Origin: Sphingomonas kyeonggiensis
Lineage (GTDB): Bacteria > Pseudomonadota > Alphaproteobacteria > Sphingomonadales > Sphingomonadaceae
DNA length: 64,000 bases
Reading direction: 5' to 3'
NCBI RefSeq assembly: GCF_014204495.1
Contig: NZ_JACHLN010000004.1
Location: 372,001 to 436,000, forward strand
Positions 49,264 to 58,121 of this stretch are shown one piece after another. The notes below the pieces were generated by a model. That model worked only from the letters and a program-made list of their open reading frames with translations, was not told the DNA's origin and made no database searches. The translations under genes and the position numbers were made by a program. Every line of letters starts with the position of its first letter. The stretch's first letter is position 1.

Positions 49264-51390
49264 ATGAACAGCTTTTTCCGTGGCGCATTGCTCGCCAGCG
49301 CCATGCTCCTTCCTTCGGCCGCCTGGGCCCATGGCCCCGACGGCGAGGACGACCAGGACAAGGCGCGTGACGAGATCGTCGTCACCGGCACGATCGAGCA
49401 GAAGACCCCCTCCGCCACCGGCCTGTCGCTCACGCCGAAGGAAACCCCGCAGTCGATCACGATCATCGACCGCACCCGCATCGACGATTTCGCGCTGAAC
49501 AACGTCAACGACCTGCTTACCCAGACCGTCGGCATCAATGTCGAGCGGGTCGAGACCGACCGCACCTATTTCAACGCGCGCGGTTTCGACATCACCAATT
49601 TCCAGTTCGACGGCATCGGCATGCCGCTGGTCGCCGGCATCCAGTTCGGCGATCTCGACACGGCGCTGTTCGACAGGGTCGAAGCGATCCGCGGCGCCAA
49701 TGCGATCATGACCGGCATCGGCAACCCGTCGGCCACGATCAACTATGTCCGCAAGCGCCCGCTCGACGCGCTCAAGGCCAGTGCCAGCATCCGCTACGGC
49801 AGCTGGAACAGCTGGCGAGCCGAGGGCGATGTGTCGGTGCCGCTGAACGACTCGGTCGGCGTCCGCCTGGTCTATGCGCATCAGGAAGGCGACAACTACC
49901 TGGCCTATAACCGGGTCAACCGCGACGTGTTCGGCGCGACGATCGAAGCGAAGATACTCGACGGCCTGACCTTCACCGCCGGTTACAGCCGCCAGGACAA
50001 TGATGCCTCGGGCGTGATGTGGGGCTCGCTGCCGCTCAGCTATACCGACGGCACCCGCATTCCCTATGCCCGCTCGGCCTCGACCGCGGCCGACTGGACC
50101 TATTGGAACACGCTCGACCAGACCGCCTTCGCCGAGCTCGCCTATGACATTGGCGGCGGCTGGTCGGCCAAGACGATCGCCACCTATCGTCGGCTCAGCT
50201 ACGAAGCGAAGCTGCTCTACGCCTATGGCAATCCGGACAAGGCTACCGGGCTTGGCCTGGGCGGCATGGCCGGCATCTACCCGTCGGTCTACGACCAGTA
50301 TCTCGGCGATTTCTACGTCTCGGGCCCGGTCAAGCTGTTCGGCCGCGAGCATCAGCTGGCATTCGGCGTATCGAGCGGTCGCACCGATGTGCACGAATGG
50401 GAGAATTTCTCGCTCGACGCGATCGACTATCCGCCGGTGCTCAGCCTCGGCCAGGTCGATATCGCCGAACCGAGCTATCCGGGCGAATATCTCGCCGCCG
50501 ATTATTCGGACCGACTGAAGCGCGCCTATGGCGCCGCGCATCTCAACCTTTCCGACCGGCTCAAGGCCGTGGTCGGCGTCAGCGCGATGTGGCTGGAGTC
50601 GCTCGGCGATTCCTACGGCACCGATCAGTCGCGCAAGAACAGCAAGATCAGCCCCTATGTCGGCGCGCTGTTCGATCTGACCCCGAACCTCTCGCTCTAT
50701 GCGAGCTATACCGACATCTTCAATCCGCAGAGCGAGATCCTGATCAGCGGCCAGCGGCTCGATCCGGCGGCGGGCAGCAGCCTGGAAGGCGGCATCAAGA
50801 GCGAGTGGTTCGGCGGCAAGCTCTACGCCACCGCCTCGCTGTTCCGCGCCAAGCAGAAGGGGCTGGCGGCCTTTGCCGGAACCTGCGCCGCCACCGATCC
50901 CTGCCGCGCGGGCGACAGCTATTATACCGGGGTCGATACCACCTCGAAGGGCTTCGAGATCGAACTCGCCGGCAAGGTGACCGACAACTGGTCGATCAGC
51001 GGCGGCTATACCGGCCTCAAGATCGAGGACGAGGCGGGCAACCCGGCGCGGACCTTCCTGCCGCGCAGGACGCTCAAGCTCGCCACCACCTATACGGTGC
51101 CCCAGCTCAACGACCTCAAGCTCGGCGCGCAGTTCCGCTGGCAGGGCGACATCACCTATGCCGATAGCGGCGTCCAAGCTTATGGCATCGTCACCGGCGA
51201 CGTGATCCTGCGCCAGCCCAGCTATGCGGTGGTAGACCTGATGGCCAGCGTCCGCCTGGTCGACAAGGTCCGCGCCAGCGTGAACGTGCGCAATGTCGGC
51301 AACGAGAAATATCTCGGCAGCCTGATGTGGGGCCAGGCCTATTATGCGGCACCGCGCAACGTCAGTGTCGCGCTCAGCTTCAACTATTAA
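49264..51390 (+). CDS. TonB-dependent siderophore receptor (FhuE/FpvA type)
   Basis: Imports ferric siderophores. A 708-aa receptor with signal peptide (cut near AWA-HG), TonB box region DEIVVTGTIEQ near residue 36, a plug with ETPQSITIIDRTRIDDF and VEAIRGANAIMTGIGNPSAT (typical siderophore-receptor motifs), and a C-terminal Phe-Asn-Tyr barrel end. Blocks such as GFDITNFQFDGI recall FhuE (coprogen/rhodotorulate). A His/Asp-rich stretch (HGPDGEDDQDK) follows the signal peptide. Heads an iron-uptake operon with DUF3649, PepSY and DUF3325 genes. Confidence 0.93.
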   Translation: MNSFFRGALLASAMLLPSAAWAHGPDGEDDQDKARDEIVVTGTIEQKTPSATGLSLTPKETPQSITIIDRTRIDDFALNNVNDLLTQTVGINVERVETDRTYFNARGFDITNFQFDGIGMPLVAGIQFGDLDTALFDRVEAIRGANAIMTGIGNPSATINYVRKRPLDALKASASIRYGSWNSWRAEGDVSVPLNDSVGVRLVYAHQEGDNYLAYNRVNRDVFGATIEAKILDGLTFTAGYSRQDNDASGVMWGSLPLSYTDGTRIPYARSASTAADWTYWNTLDQTAFAELAYDIGGGWSAKTIATYRRLSYEAKLLYAYGNPDKATGLGLGGMAGIYPSVYDQYLGDFYVSGPVKLFGREHQLAFGVSSGRTDVHEWENFSLDAIDYPPVLSLGQVDIAEPSYPGEYLAADYSDRLKRAYGAAHLNLSDRLKAVVGVSAMWLESLGDSYGTDQSRKNSKISPYVGALFDLTPNLSLYASYTDIFNPQSEILISGQRLDPAAGSSLEGGIKSEWFGGKLYATASLFRAKQKGLAAFAGTCAATDPCRAGDSYYTGVDTTSKGFEIELAGKVTDNWSISGGYTGLKIEDEAGNPARTFLPRRTLKLATTYTVPQLNDLKLGAQFRWQGDITYADSGVQAYGIVTGDVILRQPSYAVVDLMASVRLVDKVRASVNVRNVGNEKYLGSLMWGQAYYAAPRNVSVALSFNY

Positions 51391-51400
51391 GACCAGGCGC

Positions 51401-51703
51401 GTGGCAGGGGCAGCACAACAAAGACAGGGCTGGCGCTATCGCGCCAATGTCGCCGCGCGCGTGGTGGCGGGGACGATCGGCGCCTATGCCGTCGCCGCGC
51501 TCGCCGCCGCGGCGCTTGCACGCGTGCTGCCGATGCCCAGGGTCGAGGCGATCATCCCCGCCACCCTGATCGCCCTGCTGATCGGGCCGGCGGTGACGAT
51601 CTGGGCATTCCTCGCTCGCGGTCCCTGGCGCGCCTGGGCCGGCATCGTTCTGGTCGGCGCGATCCTTGCCGCGATCACCTGGGCGGCGGGGGCCCTGGCA
51701 TGA
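51401..51703 (+). CDS. DUF3649 iron-uptake membrane protein
   Basis: A 100-aa membrane protein with three helices (about residues 18-38, 45-65 and 76-98). The order receptor-DUF3649-PepSY-DUF3325 is a recurring iron-uptake arrangement, and the ARVVAGTIGAYAVAALAAAALAR start is typical. I use the GTG at 51401 as start; its ribosome-binding site is weak (AGG 3 nt upstream), so readthrough coupling from the receptor is possible. Overlaps the PepSY gene by 4 nt. Confidence 0.75.
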   Translation: MAGAAQQRQGWRYRANVAARVVAGTIGAYAVAALAAAALARVLPMPRVEAIIPATLIALLIGPAVTIWAFLARGPWRAWAGIVLVGAILAAITWAAGALA

Positions 51704-53172
51704 GCGCGGCGGTACGCGAGGGCGTCCGCCAGGTCATGGCCTGGCTGCACGGCTGGGTCGGGCTGCTGCTCGGCTGGGTGTTGTTCGTCATGTGCCTTGC
51801 CGGCACGCTCAGCGTGTTCAAGCCCGAGATCGGCCAGTGGATGCGCCCCGAGACCAGCGCCAAGGCCGACCCGGCCGACGCGATCCAGGCCGCCGCGACC
51901 TGGCTCACCGCCAACGCCAAGGATTCCAACGCCTGGTTCTTCACCGCGCCCAGCGACCGGATGAACACGGTCGAGGCGACCTATGATACCGGCGGCAAAT
52001 ATCTCTATCGCGCGCTCGATCCGGTGACCGGCGCGCCGGCTCCGCGCGAGACGCTGGGCGGCGAATTCTTCTACCGCCTGCATTTCGAGCTGGAGCTGCC
52101 CTATCCCTGGGGACGGTTGCTCGCATCGATCGCGGCGATGGTGATGCTGGTCGCGCTGATCACCGGGATCATCGCGCACCGGCGCATCTTCAAGGACTAT
52201 TTCACCTTCCGCCCGGCCAAGGGCCAGCGCTCCTGGCTCGACGGGCACAACGCGCTGGGCGTGCTCGCCACGCCCTTCCACCTGATGATCACCTTCACCG
52301 GGATCGTGACCCTGGCCTCGCTCAACATGCCCTGGGCGATCACCGCGACCTATGGCAACGACCTGGAGGCCGTATACCACGACCTCTCGCCAGGCATCGC
52401 CGAGCGCGAACGCGCCAACGTGCCCGCGCCGCTCGCCCCGATCGCGCCGATGCTGCGTGAGGCCCAGCGCCAACTCGGCGGCACGATCGGCCGCGTCTAT
52501 GTGCTCAATCCGGGCGACAAGGGCGCAGTGGTCAGTGTGTTCCGCTCGGATGCCGACCAGCTCGGCTTCAACATGGCCGAGATGAGCTTCGACGGCGTAA
52601 CCGGCCAGCCGCTCCGCAAGTGGCGCGAGAACCGCGCCGCGGTCCAGACCTACAATGTCGTCTATGGCCTGCACATGGCCCGCTTCGCGCCGATCTTCAC
52701 CCGCTGGCTCTATTTCCTCGGCGGCGCGATGCTCACCCTCGCAATCGCCACCGGCATGGTGCTGTGGATCGTCAAGCGCCGCGAGCGTGCGCCGCTCTCG
52801 ATCGGCAATCGCATCGTCGAGCGCCTCAACGCCGGGGTGCTGGCCGGCGTACCACTGGGCTGCGCCGCCTATCTCCTTGCCAACCGCCTGTTGCCGCTCG
52901 GCATCGGAGGCCGGGCGGAGCTCGAGGTCTCTACCGCGCTCTATACCGCCGGGGCCGCGCTGGTGGTCGGCGCCGCACTCAAGCCATGCTGGTCCTGGCC
53001 GCTGCTCACCGGCGTCACCGCACTGGCCTGCATGCTCGCCGCAGTCCTCGGCCTTTCGGTCAGCGTCGTATCGGCCGTGCTGCTGGCAACAGCAGCCGCG
53101 CTCGCCTGGCTGGCCGTGCAGCAAGGCCGCGGCCCCAAGCAACGCCCGCAACGGCGGAGGCGCGCCGCATGA
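51700..53172 (+). CDS. PepSY-associated membrane protein (PiuB-like iron-regulated reductase)
   Basis: A 490-aa protein of the PepSY-associated TM family; several are thought to reduce ferric siderophores at the inner membrane. Helix 1 (about residues 18-38) lies in WLHGWVGLLLGWVLFVMCLAGTLSVF, split here as WLHGWVGLLLGWVLF; further helices at about 142-165, 190-215, 335-360 and the C-terminus. Conserved RLHFELELPYPWGR and FKDYFTFRPAKGQRSWLDGHN segments with His residues are seen. Coupled on both sides. Confidence 0.9.
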   Translation: MSAAVREGVRQVMAWLHGWVGLLLGWVLFVMCLAGTLSVFKPEIGQWMRPETSAKADPADAIQAAATWLTANAKDSNAWFFTAPSDRMNTVEATYDTGGKYLYRALDPVTGAPAPRETLGGEFFYRLHFELELPYPWGRLLASIAAMVMLVALITGIIAHRRIFKDYFTFRPAKGQRSWLDGHNALGVLATPFHLMITFTGIVTLASLNMPWAITATYGNDLEAVYHDLSPGIAERERANVPAPLAPIAPMLREAQRQLGGTIGRVYVLNPGDKGAVVSVFRSDADQLGFNMAEMSFDGVTGQPLRKWRENRAAVQTYNVVYGLHMARFAPIFTRWLYFLGGAMLTLAIATGMVLWIVKRRERAPLSIGNRIVERLNAGVLAGVPLGCAAYLLANRLLPLGIGGRAELEVSTALYTAGAALVVGAALKPCWSWPLLTGVTALACMLAAVLGLSVSVVSAVLLATAAALAWLAVQQGRGPKQRPQRRRRAA

Positions 53173-53492
53173 TCCTCGCCATCACCGGCCTGCTCTATCT
53201 CGGCATGTTCGCGCTCGCCGCCGGCATGTCGCGCCACGCCGATCCGCTGCTCGGACTACAGGCGAAGCTGACCGCGCTGCGGCACCCGGCTCGCTATGGC
53301 TGGGGACTGATCGCATTATCGCTACTGCTCGCGATCTTCGCGCATGATGGCGGTCAGGCGCTGGTGCTCTGGTTCGGGCTGATCCCGCTGGCGAGCGCGA
53401 TCATCCTGCTCGGCCTCACCTATCGCCCGGCGACAGCACGTGCCGTGGTGCCGGTGGCCGCCCTGATGGTGCTGCTTGCGCCCTTCTTCTGA
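53169..53492 (+). CDS. DUF3325 membrane protein
   Basis: A 107-aa three- or four-helix protein of the DUF3325 family (LYLGMFALAAGMSRH...). ATGA overlap with the PepSY gene; last gene of the siderophore operon. Function unknown beyond the recurring link with iron uptake. Confidence 0.82.
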   Translation: MILAITGLLYLGMFALAAGMSRHADPLLGLQAKLTALRHPARYGWGLIALSLLLAIFAHDGGQALVLWFGLIPLASAIILLGLTYRPATARAVVPVAALMVLLAPFF

Positions 53493-53559
53493 ACCGGAAG
53501 ACCGCGACACGATGGCGCCCTCGGGGGCGCGTCAGCTAGCTTTTGGGAAATATGGCGGC

Positions 53560-53635
53560 TGGTGGAGCTGAGGGGAATCGAACCCCTGACCTCTGCAGTG
53601 CGATTGCAGCGCTCTCCCATCTGAGCTACAGCCCC
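53560..53635 (-). tRNA. tRNA-Ala (anticodon CGC)
   Basis: A 76-nt cloverleaf read on the minus strand, from GGGGCTG at 53635 to the encoded CCA at 53562-53560. Anticodon stem CTGCA/TGCAG encloses loop ATCGCAC, giving anticodon CGC for GCG codons. T-arm GGTTCGATTCC and D-arm AGCTCAGATGGGAGAGC are standard. It is convergent with the iron operon. Confidence 0.95.
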
Positions 53636-53837
53636 GCCGCCTGTCTCCGGGGTACCCGGAGAGGCGCTGCATTAGCGGCGCTTTTTCCCCAATGCAACCG
53701 GCTTGCAACGCGCGCGGCAAAACGCTTCGCTAGTGCGGCGAACAGCACTGAATAAGCTGGCTTTTTCCGGAACCATAATACCCGCTCGTCCGCTGAATCC
53801 GCACCAACTCAGCCCAACCTGCAGTGGAGAGGATTCG

Positions 53838-54704
53838 ATGAACGACCGTTACGGCGATCCCCGGTATTTCGGCCCCGAGGACCAGTATCAGGTAAGCGGC
53901 GTCCGACGCGCCGGAGGTGAGCATTATTCGAGCGCCCGCGAATATGCGGCGGCCGGCGCGTTCGGCAAGGGACGCGGCTATCGCGGCAACCAAGGGTATG
54001 GCGGCGGCTATGGCAACGACTGGGATCGCGGCGGCCGTGACTATCGCACCGATCGCGGCAACTGGGATGCACCGCGCGGCTACGGCGAAGATCGCGAGTA
54101 CCGCACGGGCTATGACCCGGATCGCGGCTTTTTCGATCGCGCCGGCGACGAGGTACGCTCCTGGTTCGGCGATCGCGAGGCGGAACGTCGCCGCGAAGCC
54201 GATATGCGCTACGACGCGCGCCAGGGGCGCGACGAGCGCTGGGCGCACGGGCCGGACGACCATTATTCGGGCTGGCGCCGCCAGCGCATCGCCGAACTCG
54301 ACAATGATTATGACGAATATCGCCGCGAGAACGCCCAGCGCTTCGAGAGCGAGTTCAACAACTGGCGCACCGATCGCCAGGGCCAGCGCGATGGCCTTCG
54401 CCGGGTGATCGAGCATATGGAAGTCGTCGGATCGGACGGCGTGCATGTCGGGAAGGTCGACAAGATCCGCGGCGACCGCATCATCCTGGCGAAGCATGAT
54501 GCCGATGCGGGCGGCCATCACCACTCGATCCCGTCGCGCTGGATCCAGTCGGTCGATGACAAGGTGACGCTGCGCAAGACCGCGGACGAGGCGCATGCGG
54601 CATGGAAGGACGAGGAACGCTCGGGCGCACTGTTCGGCGGGCGCGACGATCAGGACTGGAATCGCGACCGGAACCTGAACCGGAGCTTCCTTGGAACCTA
54701 TTGA
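53838..54704 (+). CDS. DUF2171-domain protein with Gly/Tyr/Arg-rich N-terminus
   Basis: A 288-aa protein. Residues 1-100 are low-complexity, rich in Gly, Tyr, Arg and Asp (GYRGNQGYGGGYGNDWDRGG style). A middle block with RSWFGDREAERRREADMRYD is seen in sphingomonad stress proteins (near residue 113). The C-terminal DUF2171 region (VIEHMEVVGSDGVHVGKVDKI, split here as VIEHMEVVGSDGVHVG) is PRC-barrel-like. GAGAGGA precedes the ATG by 4 nt. Function unknown; desiccation or general stress is a guess from relatives. Confidence 0.82.
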   Translation: MNDRYGDPRYFGPEDQYQVSGVRRAGGEHYSSAREYAAAGAFGKGRGYRGNQGYGGGYGNDWDRGGRDYRTDRGNWDAPRGYGEDREYRTGYDPDRGFFDRAGDEVRSWFGDREAERRREADMRYDARQGRDERWAHGPDDHYSGWRRQRIAELDNDYDEYRRENAQRFESEFNNWRTDRQGQRDGLRRVIEHMEVVGSDGVHVGKVDKIRGDRIILAKHDADAGGHHHSIPSRWIQSVDDKVTLRKTADEAHAAWKDEERSGALFGGRDDQDWNRDRNLNRSFLGTY

Positions 54705-54732
54705 TCCCCAGATAACAGATGTGAGCAGAACT

Positions 54733-54765
54733 GGGCCCGGGAGCGTTTCCCGGGCCCTTCTTTAT
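54733..54765 (+). terminator. Intrinsic terminator
   Basis: GGGCCCGGGA-GCGTT-TCCCGGGCCC followed by TTCTTTAT, 29 bp after the DUF2171 stop and between convergent genes. Confidence 0.88.
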
Positions 54766-54775
54766 GCGGCGGCAC

Positions 54776-55690
54776 TCAGCCCGCGAGGAAAGCAGTGAGC
54801 GCGGCCTGGAATGCTGCCGGCTGGTCGAGCATCACGAAATGCTGGGCCGGGCCGGTCGGAACGAGATTCAGCCTGGCGACGCCGGCATATTGCGCCGTGT
54901 AGAACTGCACTGCCTGTGGCTGGCGCGGATAGGTCTCGTTCCACGCGAAGGTGACGGTGACCGGCACCGTGATCCGGCCCAGCTCCGCGCGCATGTCGGT
55001 GGTCAGATCCTCGTACAGCGCCTGGGCGGTCACGCGCGGATCGGCCTTGGCGGCCCACTCGCGAAGCCGCGGCAGGTTTTCCGGCTTCATCGTCATGCCG
55101 GCAATGTTGCGCTCAATCGCCGCCGGATCGGCGGGCTTGCCATAGCCCGCCGCCACTGCGTCGCGCATCCGCTCCGCCTGCGGCGTGACCGTCTCGACCG
55201 AGGCCTCCATCCCCGGCACGCTCATCAGCACGCCGAACCAGGGCAAGGAGTCGACGATCATCAGCCGCCCGAGGCGATCGGGATGCCGGGCCGCCAGCAT
55301 CATCCCCACCAGGCCGCCCATCGAATGGCCGACGACCGCCGGCTTGCCCAGTTTCTCGCGGACGATCAGGGCATCGAGATCGGCGACGATGCCGGCAAGC
55401 ACGCCGGGTTTCAGATTGCCGCGCGGATCGTCCCCGCCGAAGCCGTTGACCTGGACGAGATAGACGCTGTGCCCCTTCGCCAGCTCGGGTGCCACGCCGT
55501 CCCACACCGCGCGTGGGCTGGAAAGGCCGGGGATCAGGATCACCGGGCTGCCCTTGCCGATCACCTGCACCGAGATGTGGTCCATCTGGATCAGGCTGGC
55601 CGGGGCAACCGCGGCATGCGCGGCGGGAGCGTGCAGGATCATCGGGATGCTGGCGGTTGCGAGCAGGGCGAAGGCAATGCGACGGATCAT
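54776..55690 (-). CDS. Secreted alpha/beta hydrolase
   Basis: A 304-aa exported hydrolase. Signal peptide to about residue 27 (HAPAAHA-AVA). Nucleophile Ser123 in VVGHSMGGLVGM, oxyanion region LIPGLSSPRAVW near residue 53, acid and His expected near 240 and in AQHFVMLDQP near 283. Substrate unknown. It is 3 bp downstream of the XRE regulator gene, so probably the third gene of that unit. Confidence 0.9.
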   Translation of the reverse strand: MIRRIAFALLATASIPMILHAPAAHAAVAPASLIQMDHISVQVIGKGSPVILIPGLSSPRAVWDGVAPELAKGHSVYLVQVNGFGGDDPRGNLKPGVLAGIVADLDALIVREKLGKPAVVGHSMGGLVGMMLAARHPDRLGRLMIVDSLPWFGVLMSVPGMEASVETVTPQAERMRDAVAAGYGKPADPAAIERNIAGMTMKPENLPRLREWAAKADPRVTAQALYEDLTTDMRAELGRITVPVTVTFAWNETYPRQPQAVQFYTAQYAGVARLNLVPTGPAQHFVMLDQPAAFQAALTAFLAG

Positions 55691-55693
55691 GGG

Positions 55694-55897
55694 TCAGTCC
55701 TTGCGGTTGGGATTGGTGAAGATCTCTTCGATGGTCAGGCCGAACAGGTCGGCGATCTTGAAGGCGAGCGGGAGCGAGGGATCGTAGCGGCCGGTCTCGA
55801 TCGCATTGACGCTCTGGCGGGAGACCTCGAGCCGCTCGGCCAGGTCCTGCTGGCTCCACGCCCGCTCGGCGCGCAGCACGCGGAGGCGATTGTTCAT
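55694..55897 (-). CDS. XRE-family small transcriptional regulator
   Basis: A 67-aa HTH protein: RLRVLRAERAWSQQDLAERL, then EVSRQSVNAIETGRYDPSLP covers the whole helix-turn-helix, followed by LAFKIADLFGLTIEEIF. Typical of YgzD-like single-domain regulators. The ATG at 55897 overlaps the upstream membrane-protein stop (ATGA). It probably represses its own operon. Confidence 0.9.
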   Translation of the reverse strand: MNNRLRVLRAERAWSQQDLAERLEVSRQSVNAIETGRYDPSLPLAFKIADLFGLTIEEIFTNPNRKD

Positions 55898-56316
55898 TCG
55901 CCGTCTCCCGCCAACCGATCGCGCCAGGTCAGCACGCACTGCGCGATCCCCCAGGCGCCGCACCAGAGCGGGAAGCCCCAGATCGCGATATCCGGATCGG
56001 GCTGGATCGCGCCGCCATTGGTGAGGAAGCCATATATGGTGACCGCGGCCAGCAGCACGCCGGTGCCGAACAACATGCAGGCGGCGATGCGCTGGCGCTG
56101 GAACTCGTCGGTTTCCTCGAGAAGATAGAGCCCCATCACGACGATCACGCCGATGACGGGGAGCGCCGGCAGAACCGAGAGGGTGACCAGCGCCACGCCG
56201 GTCGGATGCAGCTCCTTGAGCGCCCAGACGCAGGCGAACAGCACGACGACATAGGCGATCATCGTCGGAACGAACCGCTTCAGATAGCGGCGGCCGGCAA
56301 CCGTACTTGTCTTCAT
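55894..56316 (-). CDS. Four-helix membrane protein coupled to the XRE regulator
   Basis: A 140-aa protein with helices at about residues 17-33, 42-64, 78-98 and 108-126 and the short motif ETDEFQRQRIAACM between the second and third. Such proteins are often found before small XRE regulators, in a conserved but uncharacterised pair. Overlaps the regulator gene by 4 nt. Function unknown. Confidence 0.78.
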   Translation of the reverse strand: MKTSTVAGRRYLKRFVPTMIAYVVVLFACVWALKELHPTGVALVTLSVLPALPVIGVIVVMGLYLLEETDEFQRQRIAACMLFGTGVLLAAVTIYGFLTNGGAIQPDPDIAIWGFPLWCGAWGIAQCVLTWRDRLAGDGE

Positions 56317-56414
56317 GTCAAGCGTCCTTTCGAATCAGTCAAGGACGCTTTACTTGATAAACGACAGATATGTCAATGAAGCTTTCCATATCGGAAAGCA
56401 CCCACGACTAACTG

Positions 56415-56591
56415 CTAATGCTGCTTTCCAACGGGCGGGTCGGGATCGACGCTCCAGCCCCGCATGTCGCGGATCATCGGCTTGCCGCAGCCCTCGCACC
56501 AGGATCGAAAGGTCGAGCCGTCATTCCATGCGCGCCCACGGCTGCGATGGTGTTTGCCGAACACGCAAAAGACTGGCTGCAGCAACCGCAT
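56415..56591 (-). CDS. Small Cys-rich protein, zinc-ribbon-like
   Basis: A 58-aa protein with Cys in FCVFGKHHRSRG and a CEGCG motif, then PMIRDMRGW. The spacing of Cys/His pairs suits a small zinc ribbon, and similar short proteins (CLFG-H..CxxCG..M-R) occur in sphingomonads. I use the ATG at 56591; a longer frame begins at 56639. No function known. Confidence 0.5.
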   Translation of the reverse strand: MRLLQPVFCVFGKHHRSRGRAWNDGSTFRSWCEGCGKPMIRDMRGWSVDPDPPVGKQH

Positions 56592-56683
56592 ATGCCGCCT
56601 CCCCGGAATCTGAGGGGAAGGTGACATTGCAGCGCACACAAAGTCTACAACTTTCTGAATATACGAAGAATTATTGCCTATTT

Positions 56684-58081
56684 TTAATGTGCGAGCCGCC
56701 CGAGCATTTCGGCTGCCAGCTGGCTGAGCGTGTCGTCGCGCGCGCCCATCACCACGATCCGGTCCCCCGGTCGTGCGATCGCCACCAGATGCGCCGCCGC
56801 CGCTGCCCGATCAGGAATGTGCACCGCGTTGCGCCCCGTCGCCGCGACATCGGCAATGATGTCTGCGCTGGTCACTTCGCGATTGGTGGTGCCGCCCTGA
56901 TAGACCGGGTCGGGCAGCACCAGCACGTCCTCGGCGCCCAGCTTCTCGGCGAACATCGCCACCAACTCGCGCCGCATCACCCGGAGCGGGCCATAGCCAT
57001 GCGGCTGGAACAGCAGCAGCAACCGCCCTTCGAACGCGTGGAGCGTGTCGAGCGTCGCGGCGATCTTGTCGGGGTTGTGGCCGAAATCGTCGATCACCGC
57101 GATCTCGTTCGCCTCGCCGACCAGTTCGAAGCGGCGCTTGAGCCCCTGGAATCCCTGGATCGCCTGGGCCGCATCCTCGAGCGCGATCCCCGCCGCCAGC
57201 GCCGCGCCGATCGCCGCCAGCGCATTGGAGACATTGTGCTTGCCCGGTACCTGCAGCGTCACCGGGATCGAGGGTTCACCCTCGCGCGCCAGCTCGAACG
57301 CGATGCCATAGCGCTGCTCGCGCAGGTTGATCGCCGTCAGGTCCGCGGCCGAGCCGATCGCGAAGGTCACCAGCCGGTCGCGCGGCATCGTCGCCGCCAG
57401 CAGCGCGCCCTCGCCATTGTCGAGATTGACCACCGCCTTGCCCGATCGGGCGATGAACGCACCGAACAGCTCGATCAGCTTCTCCATCGGCAGGTGATCG
57501 AGGCTGACATTGTTGAGGACCGCGACATGCGGGCGATAGAGCGCGATCGATCCGTCGCTCTCGTCGACTTCGCTCACATAGGCGCCGCCGCTGCCGACCA
57601 GCGCACTGGCAAAGGGCGCGTCGGGCGTGACGAAATTCTTCATCACCGCGCCGTTCATCACCGTCGGATCGCGGCCCAGCGCATGGAGGATCCAGCCGAT
57701 CATGCCGGTGACGGTCGATTTGCCGCTGGTCCCTGCCACGCCGATCGACGCCGGCGAGCCGTTGAACAGCGCGGCGTTGAGCTCGGCACGCGTCATCCGC
57801 GGATTGCCCAGCTCCGCGGCGCGGCGGGCATCAGGCACGGTCTCCTCGATCGCGGCGGAAGCGACGACGACCTGCTCGCTCGAGCTGATCCCGCTCCCGT
57901 CCTGCGGGAACAGTCCGATCCCGCTGGCCTTCAGGAAATCGAACTTGGCCGGCAGCCGCCCCGAATCGAGGCTGCGGTCCGACCCGGCCACGCTGGCACC
58001 CTGCCCGGCCAGGATCATCGCCAGCGGCATCATCCCCGATCCACCGATGCCGACGAAGAAGTAAGGTTTGCGATGCTCCAT
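56684..58081 (-). CDS. mpl: Mpl-like UDP-N-acetylmuramate peptide ligase
   Basis: A 465-aa Mur ligase. FFVGIGGSGMMPLAMILAGQ at the N-terminus is the MurC/Mpl type Rossmann region; the ATP loop reads GVAGTSGKSTVTGM rather than the GTHGKTTT of MurC. ATP/acceptor motifs EVDESDGSI and LNNVSLDH, and a C-terminal DDFGHNPDKI are intact. Its placement next to ldcA supports a role in peptidoglycan recycling (ligating recovered tripeptide to UDP-MurNAc) rather than de novo MurC, but the assignment is not certain. Confidence 0.78.
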   Translation of the reverse strand: MEHRKPYFFVGIGGSGMMPLAMILAGQGASVAGSDRSLDSGRLPAKFDFLKASGIGLFPQDGSGISSSEQVVVASAAIEETVPDARRAAELGNPRMTRAELNAALFNGSPASIGVAGTSGKSTVTGMIGWILHALGRDPTVMNGAVMKNFVTPDAPFASALVGSGGAYVSEVDESDGSIALYRPHVAVLNNVSLDHLPMEKLIELFGAFIARSGKAVVNLDNGEGALLAATMPRDRLVTFAIGSAADLTAINLREQRYGIAFELAREGEPSIPVTLQVPGKHNVSNALAAIGAALAAGIALEDAAQAIQGFQGLKRRFELVGEANEIAVIDDFGHNPDKIAATLDTLHAFEGRLLLLFQPHGYGPLRVMRRELVAMFAEKLGAEDVLVLPDPVYQGGTTNREVTSADIIADVAATGRNAVHIPDRAAAAAHLVAIARPGDRIVVMGARDDTLSQLAAEMLGRLAH

Positions 58082-58121
58082 GGCCTCGCGCTATCGGCAA
58101 TTCGAAGCAAAGGGGCAAGGC

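Noticed and set aside
53513..53531. GCGCCC-TCG-GGGCGC hairpin after the DUF3325 gene as a terminator
   Set aside because: Short stem and no T-run downstream.
53768..53792. GGAACC sequence upstream of the DUF2171 gene as an EcfG general-stress promoter
   Set aside because: No CGTT-type -10 element at the required 16-17 bp spacing.
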